Source of the DNA: Legionella rubrilucens
Lineage (GTDB): Bacteria > Pseudomonadota > Gammaproteobacteria > Legionellales > Legionellaceae
NCBI RefSeq assembly: GCF_001468125.1
Contig: NZ_LNYT01000007.1
Coordinates: forward strand, 771,803-835,802
DNA: 64,000 nucleotides
Direction: 5' to 3'
Under the pieces are notes generated by a model. That model saw nothing but the letters and a program-made list of their open reading frames with translations. It did not search any database and was not told the DNA's origin. Below are positions 41,101-46,999 of the stretch, one piece after another (positions within the stretch are counted from its first letter, which is position 1; each line of letters starts with the position of its first letter). A program made the translations under genes and the position numbers.

Positions 41101-42151
41101 CTTCCATGGTCTGGTAGGATTGACTCATGGCGATGATTTTAGTCGGCATGTCGCTTAATCTGACCCAACTGATTTTATCCTGAACGTCGAGAGCAATCAG
41201 CCGTTTGCCTCGATTCATCGCGTTGCCGGGCATTTCAACCTGACGCATGGCGGCTAAATTTTTATCTTCCTCGTAGTGTGCAGGCAAATAGTCAAAGACA
41301 TGCTCGTATTTGGCGAGCTCCCCCAACGCCGCCAAGGTGTACACGGCGCAATTATAGCCGTCGCGCTGCAAACCGGTACGGCAGGATTTGATTTCGAAAG
41401 GCAGCTCCATGCTGCTCAGCTTTTTATACAACAGATTGACTGCTTCGAGATGCCTGGGATCGCCCGCTGACTCAAAGCAAAAAACCCGGTAATTGCCGTC
41501 AGAGTCACGCTCAACATCAAAGCCGATGGCATGTTCTTCATTCAAATGGTAATAAAAAAATTGTTTTCGCTCGCCCAGGGCCAGGTTAGCAATCGCCTTG
41601 GCCATTTTTCTTACTGTGGATTCGGAGGCATAATCGGCGCAACGGATGACCGCGAGATCGGCATGCCGCCCCAGTGCCGCAAAACGGCGGTTTTTAGCCA
41701 TGATCAGCGGCAGAACGTCGCTTTCAATCAGCTTGTGCTCGCCTTTAAGCCGAAACAGCAGGGTTTTATAGGTTTTTTCAAGGCGCAGGTAGTCGCTGCT
41801 GCCAAGCTCATCGACTACGTATTTAGGCAGACTGCGCTTTAATTCCTGTTCCCGAATATAACCCGTCAACACCGTGTTAACCTGATTGAGCAGTTCTTCC
41901 GATGGATTGTCGGCATTAACAGCATGATGTTCGATGATTTTCTTAAGCTGGTACTTAATAAACGAGTTAAAATGAAGCCAATAAGCCAGCTCCTTGCGGT
42001 TTTTTTCCTGAATAAGCTGGCCTAAACGGGTTTGGGATGCGCTTTCCGCGAGGGGGCGGCGTTCAGCGCTGGCTATCATCAATTGGGCAAGAATCAGGGA
42101 ATACGGCTTTTTAGCAGGCGGGGCCTCTTTTTCTTTCTTTTCGGATGTCAT
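38189..42151 (-). CDS. Large candidate effector with clan CE-like (YopJ/Ulp-type) domain
   Basis: The ATG at 42151 has GGAG six bases upstream, so it is preferred to the ATG at 42190. The product is 1320 residues with no signal peptide. Residues about 205-275 read EEHAIGFDV (His207), FCFES (Glu227) and LQRDGYNCAVYTL (Gln262, Cys268). Order, spacing (H+20 to E, E+41 to C) and the Q-x5-C pattern match clan CE enzymes: YopJ acetyltransferases (H+19, E+44) and Ulp/SENP-type isopeptidases (QxNGYDCGIY). The other 1000 residues are helical and unknown, with a polar disordered stretch around residues 1000-1050. It is divergent from the 42266 gene. Host translocation is inferred; peptidase, deubiquitinase and acetyltransferase activities are all possible. 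Confidence 0.65.
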   Translation of the reverse strand: MTSEKKEKEAPPAKKPYSLILAQLMIASAERRPLAESASQTRLGQLIQEKNRKELAYWLHFNSFIKYQLKKIIEHHAVNADNPSEELLNQVNTVLTGYIREQELKRSLPKYVVDELGSSDYLRLEKTYKTLLFRLKGEHKLIESDVLPLIMAKNRRFAALGRHADLAVIRCADYASESTVRKMAKAIANLALGERKQFFYYHLNEEHAIGFDVERDSDGNYRVFCFESAGDPRHLEAVNLLYKKLSSMELPFEIKSCRTGLQRDGYNCAVYTLAALGELAKYEHVFDYLPAHYEEDKNLAAMRQVEMPGNAMNRGKRLIALDVQDKISWVRLSDMPTKIIAMSQSYQTMEDTLAQAADFDLQPSDFIDLHKQKYQFDQKREQSTKYINQRRKQLLGHLNASQQDIMEKAYREYVSDLPWLSDIDRGKIPDFHQELALNNQFTLEEKLTQLEKLFFAIANRANLSKYVWNDPLESLTPTQFQALLAIRVTYLRLLAQKPYSEAHAFLTDENSMLAYRLEQHADAFIPSVIPPLYVVFKEAFKRSDVIRYYRESHTDLGELKIKNALPRRFQVSPPPTTEDVLNWLYDMAHAYQTEDGSSYFDVHQQFTFLEEALSSMKQPKRTVSFITAQAPLDREALVQTTADDGAYVLTSDDKVYYFDKATATAVEIDVTPVQLKKLTEIIEKSREGSDVDAEEASSLSFAKPVQTHIKSLTFNQLNAITSAINHHPYSPSEMENFQKIMTLRAAFLQVMAQVFKENTFSAIYKLHNKKELLFNIPDLIAKGAPSGRDLLKAFFSKEMFLYCQLFFENDPPEVFNGLHVVLCSEAIDDKKPLSAEEITRQLSALQQQFITFQSEALLSEENQIKLLIDLGRYVLSSPLSVKEKSEYLEAIITVYITLLNTPNRGYFNTAEPLDQLVLFPLLGDVKQKPMTANAVMLRLQGIKDICLKLKLLDEAFEAIRSSEQYTQNESTYTEQQIADLVVLHEAYLELLRHEPYDPSAKYTNSNLVYLVSHSPLLQLAASQNKKDNTAIKAAQLAQGKGRPVIKKTAVSNENNANKDTFSFTRTVGAAVNQVFTLFKPEKRPTEKQGADNLKGVISAYYRKSSQGLDMEEKSYAREEHPALNLKLRMFHTSDMMPQATRWLVCERHHPPIKAIDEFDWKLNLAIHKDDLEKAFVIMAACAKTFNLGVFKIMTEGQAEFAGRDLDRHMLGREIVIYCNANPEKQAQQWIEAIVGIEEAFKEAGIRPSTDVSPESNLRIGKYTSYTHGAWTMKRMDIPFKEGIKETALEDEDLFAAYEYDEKKEGPVPRGSEEKSSPSFN

Positions 42152-42265
42152 AACCACTCCGAGGTGTACATATGTATTAAATATAGACAACCGGAAGTTT
42201 AATTATTGGATTTCCTGTCATGAAATTATATAGTGGGGCTTAAGGCTTTCTTAAACCGGTGAAAA

Positions 42266-44080
42266 ATGCCTCTTTTTTTATTTATGGACATCGAAGAAAA
42301 AAGTCGTGTCGCAGCCCAAAAGCAATTTGGAATTAGCGAAGAGGCTGTGGTCCTTGATAAGGACTCGTTGCCCTCAGTTGGCAGCGCCAAGCCACCTTTT
42401 GTGATACTTGGGCATACTCAGGAAGTCATTTACGATTATGCCCTGTGGCAAAGCAAAAAACAGACATTAGGCGGTTTGACGGCTGCTGAGATGGCTGAGC
42501 GTTTTGCGGACATGATCCCCAAAGAGAAGCGCGGCGAACTGAAGGATTTGTACCTGATTGCCTGTGAAGCCGGTTTAAACGACTCCGCCGAAAAGCCTTG
42601 TTATGCACGCGAACTGGCTTACCGATTATATCGCCAGGGGTTTACCGCGGTTGCTGTGCATACAGTGACCAGTCCGGTGTTGAAGGGCACGCCATACGTC
42701 GGCATGCGGGTGGAGCTGGTGACCCAAATCGGCATTGAGGGTAAACTGGAAGGGATCCAGCTTGGGCATGCCCGCGCATTTCTGACCACGCAGGACTATG
42801 AGGACCTCTCTGAAAAAATCAGCGCGATGGAAATCGAAATGCGGGAGATCAAAGCGCACACGCCAGAGGCGGTAAAACGACGATCGGATTTAAACCGGCA
42901 GATTTTAAGCGGCAATGGGCAGTTGCATACAAAATCCCGCGAGCATTTGATCATGGATGTGGCGGATTTAAAAAAAGAGCTGGACCGGCCGGAGAATACG
43001 TTTCGCGCTCAAGACTCGCTGAAGGCGATTGAGGCGAAACCCAAGTACTTATCCATCGAACGGCGTGGTATCGAACAACAAAAAATTCACCGTCAGATTA
43101 AACCCGTTGTTTCACAAAAAATGCAGGATGACGTTTATGGTCCCCTTATCGAATACGCGCGAACAGACAAATGGTTGCTGGCGGTTTTGTCTGAATTATC
43201 CGAATTACAGCGTCGTTACCGAAACGATAAAAAATTCCTGAAAAACATTGACCTGCTTGTTGCCCTGATGAAAGAAAAAAAACAACACTGGCAACAGGCC
43301 ATTTTTGAAAAAATGGATGCCTACCATGACGTATCCGTTTTAGAGCAAATAAAGACCAGACGTTCGACTTCTTCTTTCTATGATCTGATGCTGCATCTGG
43401 TGAGGCAGTACCGCCTTACGCGCATGGATATCGATGCTTCTCTGGAGAAGGAGATTAAAAAAGCAGTCCCTGAACGCGTAATTGAGCAGGTTATTTTCAA
43501 CAAAAATAAAGAGAAGCTCGCGGTGACCCTGGTTTCAAGAGTAGGGGAGAAAGTCTCCCTGATTGAATTCTCCTTAAAAAAGCACGAACAGGAAAAATTC
43601 TCACCGGAGCTGATTAGAAAAAAAATCGAAAAAGGCCATCAACGGGACGAGGAGAATAAAAAAACCTACGCCGCGCAGGCAACGCTTTCTTCCGATTGGG
43701 AGGAGGAGCCGTTAATTCCAAAACCAGTCCGTTCCTTACCGGCTGTGAGCCATTATTACCTGTATACCAATCGCCATCATTTCTGGCCGGCTACTATTGC
43801 AAAGGGTCAATTTGCAAACCTTCGCGGCGATCCACTCAAACAGGCCATTCTTGCTGATTTTAAACGACAAATCGAAGCCTGCACCAGCGACAACGGTCTT
43901 AAGCAATGCTCGAGCCGTTTGCGTGAAAGCTCCGAGTTCCAAGTATTGACCATGGCCCAGGATCGGTTCACTTATTTCTTCAGATGGCTGCCCTGGGTTA
44001 AAACCTCCTCAGAAAAAGCCTTTGAAAAAATGCTCAATGATCAGGGGTCTTATTTGAGTTTGTCTAAGAAAAACAAATAA
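42266..44080 (+). CDS. Candidate effector with clan CD-like cysteine protease motifs
   Basis: A 604-residue protein with no signal peptide. The N-terminal 180 residues contain FVILGHTQE (His50) and DLYLIACEAGL (Cys100). A hydrophobic strand ending in His-Gly/Thr and another ending in Ala-Cys form the catalytic dyad pattern of clan CD peptidases such as CHAT/caspase-like and C80 toxin processing domains. Beyond residue 190 it is charged and helical with probable coiled coil (ISAMEIEMREIKAHT, ADLKKELDRPENT). The start at 42266 is followed by a second ATG at 42284. CTTAA repeats with 11-bp spacing at 42239 and 42250 recall PmrA boxes but are very close to the start. It is divergent from the clan CE-like gene. 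Confidence 0.55.
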   Translation: MPLFLFMDIEEKSRVAAQKQFGISEEAVVLDKDSLPSVGSAKPPFVILGHTQEVIYDYALWQSKKQTLGGLTAAEMAERFADMIPKEKRGELKDLYLIACEAGLNDSAEKPCYARELAYRLYRQGFTAVAVHTVTSPVLKGTPYVGMRVELVTQIGIEGKLEGIQLGHARAFLTTQDYEDLSEKISAMEIEMREIKAHTPEAVKRRSDLNRQILSGNGQLHTKSREHLIMDVADLKKELDRPENTFRAQDSLKAIEAKPKYLSIERRGIEQQKIHRQIKPVVSQKMQDDVYGPLIEYARTDKWLLAVLSELSELQRRYRNDKKFLKNIDLLVALMKEKKQHWQQAIFEKMDAYHDVSVLEQIKTRRSTSSFYDLMLHLVRQYRLTRMDIDASLEKEIKKAVPERVIEQVIFNKNKEKLAVTLVSRVGEKVSLIEFSLKKHEQEKFSPELIRKKIEKGHQRDEENKKTYAAQATLSSDWEEEPLIPKPVRSLPAVSHYYLYTNRHHFWPATIAKGQFANLRGDPLKQAILADFKRQIEACTSDNGLKQCSSRLRESSEFQVLTMAQDRFTYFFRWLPWVKTSSEKAFEKMLNDQGSYLSLSKKNK

Positions 44081-44102
44081 AGGCAAGGTGAGCAGGGCAA
44101 TA

Positions 44103-45308
44103 TTATTCCAGCGGTGGAAACGCCTGCAGCGGGGTTGAGGAAAAATACCCTGTCTTCATGCAGGCTAAGGTCAACAGCATTTGCTGTTTTAAGAGGGGGG
44201 TTTTGCAGAAAGGCCCGTGCAACGCATCCCTTAATCGCCCCATGAGGGGATGGGAGGATTGAAACCAGGGCGTCACAAACCGGCTTGCGCTTTGATAGAA
44301 TCGCAGTTGCGGGCGCCGCTCTCTGGAATAGCGGGCCAGGGCGTCTGGTACGTCATCCTGAACCAGGCACTGGGCTAAGACACTGGCATCAATTAATCCC
44401 AGGTTGGCGCCCTGGCCAAGTTGCGGGCTCATGCCATGCGCCGCATCGCCTATTACGACAACCCGCTTTTCATGCCAGGGATACATCCTGACGTCTAAAT
44501 AGGAGGCCAGCGCAAACTGGTCATGGCGGGTAAATTGCTTAAGGAACGCCGCAAGTTGCGGCCAGAGCGTTACAACCTGTTCTTTCCAGCGGATCAATGG
44601 CGTATTTTGCCATTGACTGAACTGGTCCCGCTTAAGACTCCAGAAGAAACTGATTAAACGCCTGTTGTTTCTATATCCCATCGGCAGCATGCCGGCCATG
44701 ATCTCGGTTTGGTGATAAACCTGTTCCAGCGTGTGCTTAAACCGATCGTCCTCATCCTCTCCGATAGCCCATAAAGCACCCCACTCATAGGGTTTAACCC
44801 GTGTGGTAATGGTCAGTGCCTGGCGAAGCGTGGAGCGTGAGCCATCGGCCAGAACGACGCAGTCATAAGGACCGTAGTGATGGCCTTCACGATCGAAGAG
44901 GGTGACCTGATGAGGCTGGTTGTCAATGCGGGTAATTTCACAGGGGTTTTTGATGACGATGCCTTGCGACTGCATGGCTTTGAATAATTCCTCGTAAAGC
45001 ACGGCACGATGCAGCCCTAACCCCATATGATGCGGGACCAAATCCCGGTATTTTAAATCCAGTACCACCTTGTTGTTATGGTTTCTGCCGTGCAGCCCGT
45101 GGATAGGAACGCCTTTCTCAAGCAGCGGTCTGACAAGATCGAGTTTGGAAAGAATATGTAGACCGGCGGGTTGCAGGAGAAAACCGGCACCCACTGGGAC
45201 AAGCTGGCTGACCTTATCAAAAACCGTGACTTGAGCGCCGCTTTTTTTAAGAAAAAGCGCTGCCGCGGGTCCCGCAATACCGCAACCAATAACGGCGATA
45301 TTGAGCAT
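44103..45308 (-). CDS. FAD-dependent aromatic monooxygenase
   Basis: A 401-residue group A flavoprotein hydroxylase. It has the FAD dinucleotide motif AVIGCGIAGPAAALFLKKSGAQVTVFD cut at its usual positions (GxGxxG at 8-13, acidic end of strand 2), the CVVLADGSRSTLR motif (DG) near residue 155 and VVIGDAAHGMSPQLGQGANLGL (GD motif) near residue 280. Relatives include salicylate hydroxylase, UbiH-type and FAD-dependent urate hydroxylases, which use NAD(P)H and oxygen to hydroxylate aromatic or heteroaromatic substrates. The substrate is unknown. It lies 14 bp after the OsmC-like gene on the same strand, so both are probably one operon, which suggests redox or xenobiotic defence. Confidence 0.85.
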   Translation of the reverse strand: MLNIAVIGCGIAGPAAALFLKKSGAQVTVFDKVSQLVPVGAGFLLQPAGLHILSKLDLVRPLLEKGVPIHGLHGRNHNNKVVLDLKYRDLVPHHMGLGLHRAVLYEELFKAMQSQGIVIKNPCEITRIDNQPHQVTLFDREGHHYGPYDCVVLADGSRSTLRQALTITTRVKPYEWGALWAIGEDEDDRFKHTLEQVYHQTEIMAGMLPMGYRNNRRLISFFWSLKRDQFSQWQNTPLIRWKEQVVTLWPQLAAFLKQFTRHDQFALASYLDVRMYPWHEKRVVVIGDAAHGMSPQLGQGANLGLIDASVLAQCLVQDDVPDALARYSRERRPQLRFYQSASRFVTPWFQSSHPLMGRLRDALHGPFCKTPLLKQQMLLTLACMKTGYFSSTPLQAFPPLE

Positions 45309-45322
45309 GATTCTATTCCCCG

Positions 45323-45769
45323 TTATTCAATCACCGGGTTGACTGAAATGGTGGCTTTCAGTGTATTGGCGATAAAGCAGGCGGTGTGGGCTTCCCTGAA
45401 TAACTGTTGTAAAGAGGATTCATCCGGTTTTTTATCGGCCTGAAAGCTTATTTCAGGCCGAAGAATCACTTCAGAGACAGCCATGATGTTCTCATCGAGA
45501 ATGCAGGTGGCTTGGTCGCTGTAGTGGTCTACCACATAACCCTGCTTACAGCACAAGGCAAGGAACGTGAGCAGGAAGCAACTCGCCACGGAGGCGGCTA
45601 ATAATTCTTCCGGGGTCTGATATTGAGGATTGCGCAGCAGATTGGCGGAGGAACTGACTTCGATTTTTGGACCTCCGTAGAAATAGACCGCGTGCCTGCG
45701 ATCATAGGAATGGTATTGAAAATCAGGCGTTGTCCGTTGCCATTGAAGCCTTACATTGTAATCTGCCAT
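45323..45769 (-). CDS. OsmC-like peroxiredoxin family protein
   Basis: A 148-residue protein of the OsmC/Ohr fold. It has the ETPEELLAASVASCFLLTFLALC-type segment here reading QTPEELLAASVASCFLLTF, which bears the first catalytic Cys on the long helix. The second conserved Cys lies in REAHTACFIANTLK near the C-terminus. These proteins reduce organic hydroperoxides using thiol donors. The extra Cys pair (LCCKQ) is variable in the family. It is first in a two-gene unit with the FAD monooxygenase, and a divergent promoter for the azole-peptide operon lies upstream. Confidence 0.85.
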   Translation of the reverse strand: MADYNVRLQWQRTTPDFQYHSYDRRHAVYFYGGPKIEVSSSANLLRNPQYQTPEELLAASVASCFLLTFLALCCKQGYVVDHYSDQATCILDENIMAVSEVILRPEISFQADKKPDESSLQQLFREAHTACFIANTLKATISVNPVIE

Positions 45770-45898
45770 ATAAAAAATCCAGTTGCCGAGGATAATACAA
45801 TTGTAAGTCAGCTTAAGCTGTTTTGTTAGTCATTCTGATTTAATTTTTATTGGAATGCCAGCAAAAAACAGTTGAAAATGAGGGGCATGAAGTAATTG

Positions 45899-45927
45899 TT
45901 TACAAAGGTTTTTTTGCTCTTTACAAT
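45899..45927 (+). promoter_or_regulatory. Sigma70-type promoter of the azole-peptide operon
   Basis: TTTACA (45899-45904), exactly 17 bp, and TACAAT (45922-45927) give a near-consensus promoter, 110 nt before the outer membrane protein ATG. It is the best promoter-like site upstream of the precursor gene. Confidence 0.65.
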
Positions 45928-45934
45928 GAGCTAA

Positions 45935-45953
45935 TGATCTGTCAAACAGATCA
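45935..45953. promoter_or_regulatory. Perfect palindrome at the predicted transcription start
   Basis: TGATCTGT and ACAGATCA form perfect 8-bp arms around CAA, beginning 8 nt after the -10. A second repeat, CTATTG-GGA-CAATAG, follows at 45968-45982. The first is well placed for an operator; either could be a leader-RNA hairpin. Confidence 0.5.
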
Positions 45954-46036
45954 GACTGGATGCGGCTCTATTGGGACAATAGGCGGCCTCTGAAATTCTC
46001 CAAAGTATTAAAAATATCATCACAGAAGGACTCTGA

Positions 46037-46696
46037 ATGAAAAGTAAAATCGGTTTAGCTCTGGCTATAGCATCAACGTCAGCGTTTGCAGGAACCATGG
46101 GGCCTGTGGTTGCATCAGAAAAGTTTTTTCTAATCGAAGGTGGCTTGGCTTTTACCCATGCATTCTATAAAGACAACGCCGTTTTCGCTGAATCCTTTAC
46201 GCCCGTAACCCCGGCTGGATTTTCAATCAATCCCAACAATTTTTACCCTAAAAATTTCTGGGGCGGTTACATGGGGCTGTCTTTTTATTTCCCAAGCTGG
46301 CTTCTGAATGCTCGATACAGCCTGTATGAGAGCAAGGAAGAGACCAATTACACGGCGGGTACGGTCATTGAACTGCAACCTGCAAAGCTGGCTTTCACCG
46401 CCGACAAGGTATGGGGAAATATTAACCAGCTTTCTTATGGACTGGGTGCCGGTGCGGTTGTTGAGACCTTGAATAAAGGGGAAGCGCGAATTCATATTTC
46501 TGCCGATAACCCGGTATCAGAAACATTCCAGGGCCGCACTCAGATTAACCCTCTGGTTGAAGGCTTTGTCATGTACCGCTTCGCTAATAATTTTGGTGCG
46601 AAATTTAATCTGGAATATCAAATTCCTGTCAGCAGAACCTTTGGTGATGGTGATTTGAATTTAAGTCTGGGCATTAACTACGCATTACCTGTTTAA
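46037..46696 (+). CDS. Outer membrane beta-barrel protein, first gene of the azole-peptide operon
   Basis: A 219-residue protein with AGAAGGA 6 nt before the ATG and a signal peptide (MKSKIGLALAIASTSAFA). The mature part consists of alternating amphipathic strands rich in aromatic girdle residues (FWGGYMGLSFYFPSWLLNARYSLY, GFVMYRFANNFGAKFNLEYQI). It is predicted to be an eight-strand outer-membrane barrel, although the final residues are PV rather than Phe. Only 22 bp separate its stop from the precursor ATG and no terminator intervenes, so it is probably cotranscribed. It might serve in export, immunity or target recognition, or be an unrelated porin that drives the operon. Confidence 0.75.
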   Translation: MKSKIGLALAIASTSAFAGTMGPVVASEKFFLIEGGLAFTHAFYKDNAVFAESFTPVTPAGFSINPNNFYPKNFWGGYMGLSFYFPSWLLNARYSLYESKEETNYTAGTVIELQPAKLAFTADKVWGNINQLSYGLGAGAVVETLNKGEARIHISADNPVSETFQGRTQINPLVEGFVMYRFANNFGAKFNLEYQIPVSRTFGDGDLNLSLGINYALPV

Positions 46697-46718
46697 TCAA
46701 CCTAAGGAAGCTAACATT

Positions 46719-46865
46719 ATGGACAATTTAAACCGTCAGGATCACCTTGAAGCGGAAGTCTTGTTTGACGACAGTGAATTTTTCGAGCCTTCACTGTCTT
46801 CCTGCTGCTGCTGTTGTACAGCGGCTACTTCAGAGATGGCTGATAGCACGGATGCTGCGAAGTAA
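46719..46865 (+). CDS. Azole-peptide (TOMM/LAP) precursor, SagA-like
   Basis: A 48-codon gene with AAGGAAG eight bases before the ATG. The acidic leader (residues 1-24, MDNLNRQDHLEAEV, then LFDDSEFFEP) has no signal peptide. The predicted core begins SLSSCCCCCT at residues 25-34 and continues with two Ala, Thr, Ser and a Ser/Thr-containing tail ending DAAK. Five consecutive cysteines flanked by Ser and Thr are the hallmark of streptolysin S-type precursors, in which Cys, Ser and Thr become thiazoles and oxazoles. The gene lies directly upstream of SagB/McbC and YcaO genes. The leader cleavage site is not obvious. The product class is strongly supported; its target or activity is unknown. Confidence 0.88.
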   Translation: MDNLNRQDHLEAEVLFDDSEFFEPSLSSCCCCCTAATSEMADSTDAAK

Positions 46866-46890
46866 GTCTCTGACTTCATCTCTCGGAACG

Positions 46891-46914
46891 GCCTGGCCAT
46901 CGGTCAGGCTTTTT
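46891..46914 (+). terminator. Terminator/attenuator after the precursor gene
   Basis: GCCTGGCC, loop ATC and GGTCAGGC (46891-46909; one G-T pair) are followed by TTTTT. Partial readthrough would give more precursor mRNA than mRNA for the enzymes downstream, as in the sag operon. Confidence 0.75.
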
Positions 46915-46999
46915 CGCCGGATAAAACAGATTCTTTTAAAAGCCCACAGCAGCCTTCTTGCAAAGGTTGCCGCCTTTATTTATCCCAAGACGGTGTATC

